Shown here one piece after another: positions 51,635 through 60,634 of a stretch of DNA of 64,000 nucleotides. Each line of letters opens with the position of its first letter. The first letter of the stretch is position 1. The translations under genes were made by a program, and so were the position numbers. The DNA is from an uncultured Lachnospiraceae bacterium (GTDB taxonomy: Bacteria; Bacillota; Clostridia; Lachnospirales; Lachnospiraceae). The stretch covers positions 62,001 to 126,000 of the forward strand of contig USGU01000002.1 in assembly GCA_900554415.1 (NCBI GenBank), written 5' to 3'. The notes beneath the pieces are model-generated. The model saw only the letters and a list, made by a program, of their open reading frames with translations. It ran no database searches and had not been told where the DNA came from.

Positions 51635-52915
51635 TTACGCTTCATCGATTGCTTTGCCAATGTCATGACGCATGTATTTATTCTCGAAAGAGATCCATTC
51701 CGTTGCCGCATAGGCATTGGCACGTGCCTCCTTCAGGGTAGCTCCCTTTGCTGTCACTCCCAGGACACGACCGCCGTTTGTAACGATTCCCTTGTCCGTA
51801 AGCTTCGTTCCCGCATGGAAACAGTAATAACCGTCTTTGCCGTCAAAGTTCTCCAGTCCGTGGATCACATAGCCCTTTTCATAAGAGATGGGATAACCGT
51901 CACTTGCCAGGACCACGCACACTGCCGCATTGTCCTCAAACTGCAGATCAACCTGATCCAGGGTTCCGTCCACACAGGCTTCCATGACTTCAATGATGTC
52001 ATTCTTCATTCTGGGAAGCACTACCTGCGCCTCCGGATCTCCGAATCTGGCATTGTACTCTAACACCTTGGGGCCGTTCGGAGTCAGCATCAGTCCGAAG
52101 AAAATGACTCCCTTGAAAGGTCTGCCTTCCGCTGCCATGGCATCCACGGTAGCCTGGTAGATGTATTTCTTACAGAATGCATCCACTTTCTCTGTATAGA
52201 AGGGGCTGGGAGAAAAGGTTCCCATACCACCGGTGTTCAGACCCTGATCGCCGTCCTTTGCTCTCTTATGGTCCTGCGCAGAAGTCATGATGCGGATGGT
52301 CTTGCCGTCCACAAAAGAAAGTACACTGACTTCTCTGCCTGTCATAAACTCTTCGATGACCATGCGGTTGCCGGCTGCACCGAACTTTTTATCCAGCATG
52401 ATCTCATCCACGCCTGCCAGCGCTTCTTCTAAAGTATTGCAGATCAATACGCCCTTGCCCAGTGCAAGACCGTCCGCCTTCAGCACGATGGGAAAGCTTG
52501 CCTGCTCCTTCAGGTACTTAATAGCCTCCTCCGCGTTATCAAAATTCTCATAAGCTGCGGTGGGAATGTTGTATTTCTTCATGAGATCCTTGGAAAAGGC
52601 CTTGCTACCTTCCAGGATCGCTGCATTTTTACGGGGTCCGAAAGCCCGCAGACCCTCTGCCTCCAGTGCATCCACCAGTCCGCCGACCAGGGGATCATCC
52701 ATGCCTACGATGGTCAGGTCAATGGCCTGTTCTTTCGCAAATGCCACGATCTTATCAAATTCCATGGCTCCGATGGGAACACATTCTGCGATCTGACCGA
52801 TCCCGGCATTGCCCGGAGCACAATAGATCTTATCTACTTTAGGACTTTTTGCCACACAGGTTGCAATGGCGTGCTCTCTGCCGCCACCGCCTACGATCAA
52901 TACTTTCATACCCAT
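51635..52915 (-). CDS. purD: Phosphoribosylamine--glycine ligase
   Basis: 426-residue ATP-grasp enzyme, second step of purine synthesis. It has the start KVLIVGGGGREHAI, PLVGGLVDALEAEG, and the ATP-grasp parts VLKADGLALGKGV and ARFGDPEAQ. Two ATGs (52915 and 52909) are possible; the second gives the usual MKVLIVG start. It lies after purN with a 14-base gap in the purE-M-N-D run. Confidence 0.96.
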   Translation of the reverse strand: MGMKVLIVGGGGREHAIATCVAKSPKVDKIYCAPGNAGIGQIAECVPIGAMEFDKIVAFAKEQAIDLTIVGMDDPLVGGLVDALEAEGLRAFGPRKNAAILEGSKAFSKDLMKKYNIPTAAYENFDNAEEAIKYLKEQASFPIVLKADGLALGKGVLICNTLEEALAGVDEIMLDKKFGAAGNRMVIEEFMTGREVSVLSFVDGKTIRIMTSAQDHKRAKDGDQGLNTGGMGTFSPSPFYTEKVDAFCKKYIYQATVDAMAAEGRPFKGVIFFGLMLTPNGPKVLEYNARFGDPEAQVVLPRMKNDIIEVMEACVDGTLDQVDLQFEDNAAVCVVLASDGYPISYEKGYVIHGLENFDGKDGYYCFHAGTKLTDKGIVTNGGRVLGVTAKGATLKEARANAYAATEWISFENKYMRHDIGKAIDEA

Positions 52916-52929
52916 ATCTTCTGCCTTCC

Positions 52930-53565
52930 TTAATTTTCGCTGTTTGTATGCTTTACTTTTCCGTCCACGACACAGATCCGTCCATTGGCAATGTCATCCA
53001 CTGCCTTCGGAAGAAGCAGCCACTCTGCCTGTTCCATCACACGTCTCTGCAACGTCTCCGGAGTGTCGTCGTCCTCCACTGCCACTGCCTTCTGTGCAAT
53101 GATAGGACCCTCGTCCATGCCTTCATTCACAAAATGTACCGTAGCTCCTGTCACTTTCACACCGCGCTCCAGTGCCTTTTCATGCACATGTAGTCCGTAG
53201 TATCCCACGCCGCAGAAAGAAGGGATCAGAGACGGGTGGATATTGATGATCCGGTTGCTGTATTCATGCACCATTGCCTCCGGGATCTTCACCAGGAATC
53301 CTGCCAGTACGATCAAGTCCGGAGCAAACTCCTTCACCTTTGCAAGCAGTGCCTCATTAAATACTTCTCTGCTCTCATAATCCTTCGGAGACACACAGAC
53401 CGCAGGGATTCCCGCATTGCGTGCTCTCTCTAAGCTCTTCACCGTCTTGTTATTGCTGATCACGCCCACGATCTGTGCGTTTTTAACCTTACCTGCTGCA
53501 ATAGCATCAATGATGGCCTGTAAATTCGTGCCGCCACCGGATACCAGTACGACTACTCTTAACAT
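52930..53565 (-). CDS. purN: Phosphoribosylglycinamide formyltransferase
   Basis: 211-residue folate-dependent GAR transformylase. The phosphate loop is SGGGTNLQAI, the catalytic Asn-His segment is INIHPSLIPSF, and the later Asp region reads DEGPIIAQ. It overlaps purM by seven bases and precedes purD. Confidence 0.95.
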   Translation of the reverse strand: MLRVVVLVSGGGTNLQAIIDAIAAGKVKNAQIVGVISNNKTVKSLERARNAGIPAVCVSPKDYESREVFNEALLAKVKEFAPDLIVLAGFLVKIPEAMVHEYSNRIINIHPSLIPSFCGVGYYGLHVHEKALERGVKVTGATVHFVNEGMDEGPIIAQKAVAVEDDDTPETLQRRVMEQAEWLLLPKAVDDIANGRICVVDGKVKHTNSEN

Positions 53566-54584
53566 ATGGTCACACCCTTTTCACCGGCCTCACAGGTACC
53601 TACCACATAAGCAGTCTCGCCTGCTGCCTTCAGAGCTTCCATAGTCTTATCCACATCTGCGGGATCCAGTGCCAGTACCATGCCCAGACCCATGTTGTAA
53701 GTATTATACATCATCTCGTCTGTGATATTGCCTTTCTTCTGCATCAGGCGGAAAATAGCAGGCACTTCGTAGCTGTCTTTCTTCACGACTGCACGGATGC
53801 CGTCGGGAAGCATTCTGGGGATGTTCTCATAGAAACCACCACCGGTGATATGGCTGCAGCCCTTTACCTTAACACCTGCGTTCTTCACAGACTTCATAGC
53901 CTTCACGTAGATTCTGGTAGGCGCAAGCAGTGCCTCACCAAGAGTCTTGCCCAGCTCGTCATAATAGGTATCCAGGCTCTCTTTTGTCATATCGAATACT
54001 TTTCTCACCAGAGAAAAACCATTGGAATGTACACCGGAGGAAGCGATGCCCACCAGTACATCACCGGGCTTGATATTCTCACCGGTGATCAGATCTTTAC
54101 GTTCTACCACGCCTACGGCAAATCCTGCCAGATCATACTCATCCTCGGGCATCAGTCCGGGATGCTCTGCAGTCTCACCGCCTACCAGTGCTGCGTCAGA
54201 CTGCTTACAGCCCTCTGCCACGCCCTTTACGATAGTAGCGATCTTCTCGGGAATATTGCGTCCGCATGCGATATAATCCAGGAAAAATAAAGGTTCGCCA
54301 CCTGCACATGCCACATCGTTTACACACATGGCCACACAGTCGATACCGATGGTATCATGCTTGTCCATTAAAAATGCCAGCTTCAGCTTGGTACCTACAC
54401 CATCGGTGCCGGACAGGAGCACGGGATCCTCCATATCTTTGATGGCACTTAAGGAAAATGCTCCGGAGAAACCACCGATGCCGCCCATTACTTCGGGACG
54501 CATGGTCTCCTTCACGTACTTCTTCATCAGTTCTACAGACTTGTAGCCTGCCTCGATGTCTACTCCAGCTTTCTTGTAATCCAT
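53559..54584 (-). CDS. purM: Phosphoribosylformylglycinamidine cyclo-ligase
   Basis: 341-residue AIR synthetase. Typical motifs: YKKAGVDIEAGYKSVELMK, SGTDGVGTKLKLA, DCVAMCVNDV, GGETAEHPGL (usual form GGETAEMPG) and THITGGG-like CSHITGGGFYEN. It follows purE with an 86-base gap that contains the palindrome CCTCTTAAGAGG (54635-54646). Confidence 0.96.
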   Translation of the reverse strand: MDYKKAGVDIEAGYKSVELMKKYVKETMRPEVMGGIGGFSGAFSLSAIKDMEDPVLLSGTDGVGTKLKLAFLMDKHDTIGIDCVAMCVNDVACAGGEPLFFLDYIACGRNIPEKIATIVKGVAEGCKQSDAALVGGETAEHPGLMPEDEYDLAGFAVGVVERKDLITGENIKPGDVLVGIASSGVHSNGFSLVRKVFDMTKESLDTYYDELGKTLGEALLAPTRIYVKAMKSVKNAGVKVKGCSHITGGGFYENIPRMLPDGIRAVVKKDSYEVPAIFRLMQKKGNITDEMMYNTYNMGLGMVLALDPADVDKTMEALKAAGETAYVVGTCEAGEKGVTIC

Positions 54585-54670
54585 TTTCTCCTCATTTCCG
54601 CCGCAGGGGCTCTTTCGTTTTATTAGTGGGGCAGCCTCTTAAGAGGTCCCTGATTCTCTGTCTTATCTTC

Positions 54671-55207
54671 TTATTTTTTCATGCCTTCCAGGTATGCTTT
54701 ATAGCCGATCTCCTGCAGTTTTGCATCTTTGGCTTCTACCTGTTCTTTTAATTTTGTGCTGTATGCTTTCAGTTTTCCGAGAAGTTCTGCGTCGGAGGTT
54801 GCCAGGATCTTGGCAGCCAGAAGTCCTGCATTGGCGCCGCCGTTAATGGCTACTGTGGCAACAGGAATGCCTGAGGGCATCTGTACGATGGAATACAGAG
54901 AATCTCTGCCTCCCAGGGAAGTGGTGTGCATCGGAATACCGATGACGGGCATCGGGAAAATAGCGGCGCACATACCGGGCAGATGTGCTGCCATACCGGC
55001 ACCGGCAATGATTACCTTGAAGCCTTTTTCCTCCGCACTTTTTGCATACTCAAAAAATACATCCGGCTCTCTGTGAGCGCTGATCACGGTCATCTCATAA
55101 GGGATGCCCAATTCTTCCAGAATGTCTGCTGCCTTCGCCATCACAGGCATATCGGAATCACTACCCATTACAATGCCAACCTTAGGGCAATTCTCTGTAT
55201 TTGCCAT
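54671..55207 (-). CDS. purE: N5-carboxyaminoimidazole ribonucleotide mutase or AIR carboxylase
   Basis: 178 residues with GIVMGSDSDMPVM, VISAHREPD, AGMAAHLPGM and GIPMHTT, the PurE hallmark. No purK was seen in the window, so it could be class I or the class II form that uses CO2 directly; the sequence alone does not settle it. It is the first gene of the purE-M-N-D transcript, behind a TTGACA promoter. Confidence 0.94.
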   Translation of the reverse strand: MANTENCPKVGIVMGSDSDMPVMAKAADILEELGIPYEMTVISAHREPDVFFEYAKSAEEKGFKVIIAGAGMAAHLPGMCAAIFPMPVIGIPMHTTSLGGRDSLYSIVQMPSGIPVATVAINGGANAGLLAAKILATSDAELLGKLKAYSTKLKEQVEAKDAKLQEIGYKAYLEGMKK

Positions 55208-55223
55208 AATGTCCTCCTCATGT

Positions 55224-55277
55224 ATCGGTTGTACCGATGTTTATCCATATATTTTTATCTTACTAAAATCTTGTCAA
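55224..55277 (-). promoter_or_regulatory. Promoter and hairpin upstream of purE
   Basis: TTGACA (55277-55272), a 17-base spacer and AAATAT (55254-55249) form the likely promoter. Just downstream ATCGGT/ACCGAT (55224-55238) forms a short perfect hairpin directly before GAGGAGG. It may act as an operator or leader structure. No PurR box or purine riboswitch core was recognised. Confidence 0.5.
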
Positions 55278-55307
55278 TGATGCAATGGTTTTATAAAATC
55301 TTATGTT

Positions 55308-57392
55308 TTAGGAAAGCTCCTGCAGCGGTTCGTTCAGTTCTTCCGTACCCGGCAGGACGAATTTCCCGTTTTTTATGATAGCGATCCGCCCGCCATCCTT
55401 TTTCACCGCGGTCAGCTCTGCCAGTTCATCATAAGGGATAGTAATATCTGTGTGACAGTTAAAATATGCCTTGGACGGATTCACACTGCGAAGCGCCGCC
55501 ACCTCGTTGTCTCTTGCCACGATCTCCTTGCCGTCAGGGTTATATACTTTCACATCCTCCGCATGGGAATAGCAGGTATCCCCCACGGCAAAATGCGGTC
55601 CCATCTTCTCTGCGATCAGAATGGGCATTTTGGACTCCACACCCAGTTTTTTTGCTGCCACATAAGCTGTGGTATTCGTGCCGATGGCAAATTCTCCTAA
55701 GGGCAGTGTCTTGTGGCGGAACAGGATATTCTCCTTAATAAATGCCTTATTTTCTTCCTCTGTGGCAAAATTGGCGCAATTATAATTTTGGATCTTACCG
55801 TTTTCAAAAGTGATCTCCAGATCCTTATATTCCAGACCGTTTAAGAATACCCGGGTCACATGCAACACACCGTTCGTACCTTCCAGTACCGGAGAGGTAA
55901 ATACCTCACCCACGGGGATGTTCACATCTGCCACGCAGTTTTCAAAAATAGTCTCTTTCGCAGGGTTCTTCAGTTTCCATAAGTTTACTTTCAGATCGGT
56001 ATGATTGCCGTTACAACCCTTAATTTCACAATGATCTGCCTGATCCAGGGCATCAATGATGGTCTGCTGGATCCGCTGATATTTTTTATAATCCAGCGTA
56101 TTGATCTGTATCGTCTCCCGGAACAGTTCCTCGAAGCAGTCACCCACCTCCGGGATCGGGAACGCAATGCTCGTGAAGCTGCGCTCTTCTTCTATAATGT
56201 ACTGTCTCTGCAGCTGGCCCATCTGGGTACGGTTCTCTACCAGTAAAGCACTCTGCTCATCCGTCATTTTCAGGCTTTCCGGCTTGTTCACCGGCTCGAA
56301 TTCCTTCTCTCCGAAGGTCTCCACTACCGCCGGTCCCGCATAACCTCTCGCCTCTTTTTTATATTTTTCAAACGCGGTATGCATCACTTCCAGTTTCCGG
56401 CTGCAATACATTTTGTCTAAGAACAGTGCCTTGTCATCCTTATGGTCGAACTCGTATTGTCTGTTGGGGCTGACGCTGTAGAAGCCATTCTTGTAAATGG
56501 ACGGATTGTACAAAATGCTGGAAGCTGCACGGTAGATCACCGGCTGCAGTCCCATTTTCTCAAAATTCTCCAGGGCTCTTCTCATCATGCGCTCAAAGCC
56601 CAGCTGATAACGGACATCCACGACCGCTTTCTTCGACAGATCCTTGCCGGTTACCTCAAAGCCGATACGATACCCTTCGGTGTAAGTATCTGCCATGGTA
56701 TTTATAATCTCTTCCGGCAGAGAATTCATAAATTCCGCCATTTTCAATTCATTTTCGCCTACATACTCACCGTAAGCATACAGATAACGTAGATCCGTAA
56801 AGTCTGCAGTTCGAAGAATTGCCGCTGCAAAATTATTCTCCGGACATACCATTTCACGTACCCGCTCTTCTGCCGCCACATCCGCATAATCACTGACGAA
56901 CCAGTAGAGGATCTCACGAATGGCTGCATACGTGGGAAGCTTATGGTTTTCCTGCTGTTCATATACAAATGCCGCATATACCTCAGAAAACAGCTCCATC
57001 CGGATCACCAGTTCATCCAAACGTCCTTCGTAGGTAAAACCGATCAGGCTCCGCATTTCTGTGTATAAAAAGGACACAAGCACACCGAATTCTTCTCCCA
57101 GCATCTTCACAGCATAAGCTGGATTGGCAAAACTGTTCTCATAGTTTTCCGGCAAAATATCTTCATACAGAGCACGGTTGCGCTGCTGTAATTCTTCCAG
57201 TGTGGCAGTGGCCTGTTTCCCCTGCTCCAGGAACTGTCTGGTATCCTCGATCAGCAGTAAAAACTTCGCTACTGTTGTAAAATATTCTTTCCAGGGTAGT
57301 AACTCCGCTCCCTGGAAATCTTCACCGGGAATCTCCCGGATCCGGAGAAGCGCCAGTTCCAGACGTTCCTGTAAAATTTCTCTTTCTTCCAT
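55308..57392 (-). CDS. M29-family aminopeptidase with a long N-terminal extension
   Basis: 694 residues. The C-terminal part (about 300-694) has the M29 (AmpS/thermophilic aminopeptidase) motifs: NIPVGEVFTSP, GEFAIGTNTTAYV, ILIAEKMGPHFAVGD with metal ligands Glu, His and Asp, and a late HTDITI. The first about 290 residues are helical, with no motif I know; typical M29 enzymes are about 410 residues. It cleaves N-terminal residues from peptides in the cytoplasm, by family. It has no operon partner apart from the 110-base gap to purE. Confidence 0.85.
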   Translation of the reverse strand: MEEREILQERLELALLRIREIPGEDFQGAELLPWKEYFTTVAKFLLLIEDTRQFLEQGKQATATLEELQQRNRALYEDILPENYENSFANPAYAVKMLGEEFGVLVSFLYTEMRSLIGFTYEGRLDELVIRMELFSEVYAAFVYEQQENHKLPTYAAIREILYWFVSDYADVAAEERVREMVCPENNFAAAILRTADFTDLRYLYAYGEYVGENELKMAEFMNSLPEEIINTMADTYTEGYRIGFEVTGKDLSKKAVVDVRYQLGFERMMRRALENFEKMGLQPVIYRAASSILYNPSIYKNGFYSVSPNRQYEFDHKDDKALFLDKMYCSRKLEVMHTAFEKYKKEARGYAGPAVVETFGEKEFEPVNKPESLKMTDEQSALLVENRTQMGQLQRQYIIEEERSFTSIAFPIPEVGDCFEELFRETIQINTLDYKKYQRIQQTIIDALDQADHCEIKGCNGNHTDLKVNLWKLKNPAKETIFENCVADVNIPVGEVFTSPVLEGTNGVLHVTRVFLNGLEYKDLEITFENGKIQNYNCANFATEEENKAFIKENILFRHKTLPLGEFAIGTNTTAYVAAKKLGVESKMPILIAEKMGPHFAVGDTCYSHAEDVKVYNPDGKEIVARDNEVAALRSVNPSKAYFNCHTDITIPYDELAELTAVKKDGGRIAIIKNGKFVLPGTEELNEPLQELS

Positions 57393-57463
57393 AATATCTG
57401 TTAACTCCTTATTTCCAAATGACTGTCGTGTGTTCCCATGCTCCTGCCTCCGGATGTCATATC

Positions 57464-57781
57464 TTACAGCCGGCTCCCCAGATACAGTAAAAAGCTGATG
57501 CCACCGAGGGAAATTACATTCAATATCGTCCCCAGCACAGGAAAGAACCGGTAAATATCCTTGTCTCTCAGTGTCAGAACGCCAAGGATCAGTCCGATCA
57601 GAGAATAGACCGTTGCCAGCACACCGGTGACTCCATATCCTCCGTGCATCACGCCCCCCTGACTGTAGGACAAATACGTCACAATGCCAAGAGACACCAG
57701 GCTGATGACACCCAGGATCGTAGACATGATCGCTTTATCCGAATGTTTTTTATTCGTAAAAATGTAGTTCTTTTTCCGCAT
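57464..57781 (-). CDS. DUF6142-like small membrane protein
   Basis: 105 residues with three membrane segments (about 18-40, 50-68, 80-102) and a basic start MRKKNYIFTNKKHSDKAIM. It resembles the DUF6142 family; the role is unknown. The first helix (ILGVISLVSLGIVTYLS) is like that of the small protein encoded just upstream, which suggests related or co-working proteins. Confidence 0.72.
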   Translation of the reverse strand: MRKKNYIFTNKKHSDKAIMSTILGVISLVSLGIVTYLSYSQGGVMHGGYGVTGVLATVYSLIGLILGVLTLRDKDIYRFFPVLGTILNVISLGGISFLLYLGSRL

Positions 57782-57872
57782 AATATATCTCCTATGGAAC
57801 CCGAAAAGGGCACTTCCTATGTGGAAATGCCCAATCTGTGCACCAAAACGGCGCCTTTCTTCTCTTTTGTCC

Positions 57873-58025
57873 TCAGAACAGGATATGGGATTTGCCGGAG
57901 ATAAGCTTGCCGCCGCTGATGATCAGCAGTACTCCTGCCGCAATTCCGACTACCAGGGAGATCACTCCCAATACAATATTCAGAGCACCCGCTCCGCGCA
58001 TGATCTTATAGATTTTCTCTTCCAT
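57873..58025 (-). CDS. 50-residue single-helix membrane protein
   Basis: Minus-strand ATG at 58025 gives MEEKIYKIMRGAGALNIVL, then a hydrophobic helix (GVISLVVGIAAGVLLIISG) and a short tail ending KSHILF. AGGAGGATTCC lies just upstream. It lies between pyrE and the DUF6142 gene on the same strand, and the gene spacing and good ribosome-binding site support translation. Function unknown. Confidence 0.65.
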   Translation of the reverse strand: MEEKIYKIMRGAGALNIVLGVISLVVGIAAGVLLIISGGKLISGKSHILF

Positions 58026-58069
58026 GGAATCCTCCTGTCTTCTATCCAAAACTTTTCGAAGCCGCCTGC

Positions 58070-58747
58070 TTAAGCACCGTATACGGCGTAATATTCATCA
58101 ATTGCCTTCTTCAGGGTGTCGTCGATGTATACTTCTCCCTTGTAAGGTCTGTTGTACAGATGATCGATAACATCCTGCATGGTCACGATGGCATGTGCAT
58201 CGAAGCCGTACTTTTCCTTGATCTCTTCCAGTGCGCTGACTTTACCGCCCAGTCCCTTCTCCATACGGTTCAGGGATACCATCAGACCAACGATCTCTAC
58301 GTTGGCAGCTCCTCTTACCTTGGGAACCGTCTCTTCCATAGACTTACCGGAAGTGGTAACGTCCTCGATCATGATAACTCTGTCGCCGTCTTTTAAGGAA
58401 CTTCCCAGGAAGCTTCCCTTGTCTGCGCCGTGATCCTTCTCTTCCTTACGGTCAGAACAGTAACGAACCTCTTTGCCGTATAATTTGCTGTAAGCCACTG
58501 CGGTTACCACACTGATGGGAATACCCTTATATGCCGGTCCGAACAATACATCGAAATCATCACCATACGTATCATGAATTGCTTTGGCATAGCTCTCCCC
58601 CAGCTTCATCAGCTGCGAACCGGTGACATACGCACCCGCATTCATAAAGAAAGGAGACTTTCTACCGCTCTTTAAGGTAAACTCTCCGAATTTCAATGCC
58701 TTACAATCCACCATGAACTCAATAAATTCCTGCTTGTACTGTTCCAT
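58070..58747 (-). CDS. pyrE: Orotate phosphoribosyltransferase
   Basis: 225-residue enzyme that makes OMP from orotate and PRPP. The PRPP loop is VIMIEDVTTSGKS, and LKFGEFTLKSGRKSPFFMNAG is the usual N-terminal segment (residues 18-38, broken here to LKFGEFTLKSGRK). The ATG at 58747 gives MEQYKQEFIEFM and has GGAGGT about ten bases upstream; longer starts lack support. A TTGAAT, 17, TATGAT promoter precedes it. Confidence 0.94.
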   Translation of the reverse strand: MEQYKQEFIEFMVDCKALKFGEFTLKSGRKSPFFMNAGAYVTGSQLMKLGESYAKAIHDTYGDDFDVLFGPAYKGIPISVVTAVAYSKLYGKEVRYCSDRKEEKDHGADKGSFLGSSLKDGDRVIMIEDVTTSGKSMEETVPKVRGAANVEIVGLMVSLNRMEKGLGGKVSALEEIKEKYGFDAHAIVTMQDVIDHLYNRPYKGEVYIDDTLKKAIDEYYAVYGA

Positions 58748-58793
58748 TCTATGCAAAACCTCCGTAATTTTCATATCTTTTGTTCTGCCCTTT

Positions 58794-58822
58794 ATCATAC
58801 CATATTTTTTTTTAACATTCAA
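58794..58822 (-). promoter_or_regulatory. Probable sigma-A promoter of pyrE
   Basis: TTGAAT (58822-58817), a 17-base A-rich spacer and TATGAT (58799-58794) on the minus strand, about 50 bases before the start. No pyrimidine attenuator hairpin was recognised. Confidence 0.65.
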
Positions 58823-58844
58823 TGAATTTCCTTGCAAAGAAAAA

Positions 58845-58864
58845 AGGCAGTCAGCCGACTGCCT
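58845..58864 (-). terminator. Terminator of the M20/ATC/ABC/nitroreductase operon
   Basis: AGGCAGTC and GACTGCCT form a perfect eight-base stem with a four-base loop, followed by TTTTTT on the minus strand. Confidence 0.9.
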
Positions 58865-58923
58865 AATAGGTATCTCCCTGCAACGGGCGGATATTCACTT
58901 CCTCTAACACTGCCTGGGGTGAT

Positions 58924-59805
58924 TTAATATCTTCCGAGGATCGTATCCTTGACATCCCATCTCTGAGGCGGATAAGGGGTCTGATCACCGTATCCTACAT
59001 CCACATAGGTCACCAGCCGGATATAATCCGGCAGATTGAATTTCTTCCGCAGTCTGTCGCAGAATTCCTCTCCGGGGAAGGTCAGCCAGACACCTTCCAA
59101 TCCCACAGCATGGGCTGCCAACACAATATTCTGTCCAGCGGCTCCAGCATCCAGCAACTGGTTACGCACCGGCGTAAAGGAGTTGGCTCTGTAGCATCTC
59201 ATATCCTGTAAAATCACCAGATGCACCGGACCTCCCGGCACATCACTGCCGCGGAACAGTCCCGGTTCATTTTTCTCGCGAACCACCACATAACGGATGG
59301 ACTGGATGTTGCAGCCATGTGCTGCCCAGAGTCCTGCCTCCAGAATCTTGTCAATCAGCTCATCCGGTACTTCCTGATCGGTGAATTCCCGGACGCTTCT
59401 GCGCTCCTTTACGATAGTAAAGAAGTCTTTCTCCATCTGTTCCGTAACCGGTGTCGGCTTGTAGGGGGTTAGATCTACATCTTCTCCCTTTACCAGCTTA
59501 TCCGCTGCATCGATCAGGAAAGAAGCATACCTGTATTCCGGTAAATCCTTGCCCAATCCTCTTTTCTCCCACAGCTCCAGCAGATGCTTCGTATAATCTG
59601 CCTGGTTGGGTTTCAGTTTCTGATGGCGGTATGCGGTAGCATACACCTGAATCTCCAGGGTATGATGGGAACGTTCTCTCACTCTGGCCCGGAATTCGGT
59701 TTCGTCCATATTTAATAGTTGCTCGTCTGTCAGACGCATATTGTTATTCCAGATCTCAAGTACTTCTTCTCTGGGTAAATAGTCCATACTGGTATCACGA
59801 AACAT
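58924..59805 (-). CDS. Nitroreductase family protein with N-terminal extension
   Basis: 293 residues. From about residue 127 it is a flavin nitroreductase: VKERRSVREFTDQEVP, GLWAAHGCNIQSIR, DAGAAGQNIVLAAHAVGLEGVW. The first about 125 residues are helical and not part of the usual 170-200-residue fold. It is the last gene of the operon starting with the M20 enzyme, 21 bases after the ABC ATPase gene. The substrate is not readable; a reduction step for the imported compound is plausible. Confidence 0.85.
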   Translation of the reverse strand: MFRDTSMDYLPREEVLEIWNNNMRLTDEQLLNMDETEFRARVRERSHHTLEIQVYATAYRHQKLKPNQADYTKHLLELWEKRGLGKDLPEYRYASFLIDAADKLVKGEDVDLTPYKPTPVTEQMEKDFFTIVKERRSVREFTDQEVPDELIDKILEAGLWAAHGCNIQSIRYVVVREKNEPGLFRGSDVPGGPVHLVILQDMRCYRANSFTPVRNQLLDAGAAGQNIVLAAHAVGLEGVWLTFPGEEFCDRLRKKFNLPDYIRLVTYVDVGYGDQTPYPPQRWDVKDTILGRY

Positions 59806-59826
59806 ACTGCTGCCTCCTTCTGTGGT

Positions 59827-60618
59827 CTACAGGTTGCCCCAATAGTTGTTGGGAATATCCTGTCCGCCGCTGTTGATGTCTTTTGCGATTTCTGCTGCAA
59901 TTTTTAAAAGCAGAGGATCATTACGCCCCCTCTTCTGCTCCAGAGGAATCTCGTAGATTTTCTGAATGGTACTGGGTCTGGGACTTAACAATACCACTCT
60001 GTCTGCCAGGAACACCGCCTCATTTATATCGTGCGTGACGAATAATACGGTCTTGTTCTCTGTCTGACGGATATTGATCAGTTCTTCCTGCAGGGTGCAC
60101 TTGGTCAGATGATCCACGGCACTGAACGGCTCATCCATAAGGATGACCTTGGGATTCATGGCAAGAGTTCTGGCGATGCCGGCTCTCTGTCTCATGCCTC
60201 CGGACAGCTGTGCGGGGTATTTATTCTCAAAACCATTCAGACTGACCATGGAAATGTATCGTTTCAGGCGTTCTTCTCTCTCTTCCTTGGGGACGCCTGC
60301 GATCTCCAGACCGAATGCCACATTTTTCCGTACGGTTCTCCAGGGGAACAGGGAGGCGTCCTGGAATACCACACCAATATCTCTGCTGGTACCGTGTACC
60401 GGCTCACCGTCCAGCGTTACTTCTCCGCCGGTAGCATCCAGCAGACCTGCCACGATCTCAAGCAGTGTACTTTTTCCGCATCCGCTGGGTCCTACGATGC
60501 AGACGAACTCTCCTTCTGCCACATCCAGATTGATGTCATGCAGTGCCTGAACTTCGTTGCCGTCCTGATCAATATAGGTTTTGTTGATATTTTTAATGGA
60601 TATTGCGGGCATTTCCAT
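59827..60618 (-). CDS. ABC importer ATP-binding protein (SsuB/TauB type)
   Basis: 263 residues. Walker A is GPSGCGKST, the Q-loop VVFQDASLFPWRT, the signature QLSGGMRQR, Walker B VILMDEPFSAVD and FVTHDINEA. It energises the importer formed with the permease at 61744 and the binding protein at 60635. It lies 16 bases after the binding-protein gene. Confidence 0.92.
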   Translation of the reverse strand: MEMPAISIKNINKTYIDQDGNEVQALHDINLDVAEGEFVCIVGPSGCGKSTLLEIVAGLLDATGGEVTLDGEPVHGTSRDIGVVFQDASLFPWRTVRKNVAFGLEIAGVPKEEREERLKRYISMVSLNGFENKYPAQLSGGMRQRAGIARTLAMNPKVILMDEPFSAVDHLTKCTLQEELINIRQTENKTVLFVTHDINEAVFLADRVVLLSPRPSTIQKIYEIPLEQKRGRNDPLLLKIAAEIAKDINSGGQDIPNNYWGNL

Positions 60619-60634
60619 TACCTCCGTTTTCTTA

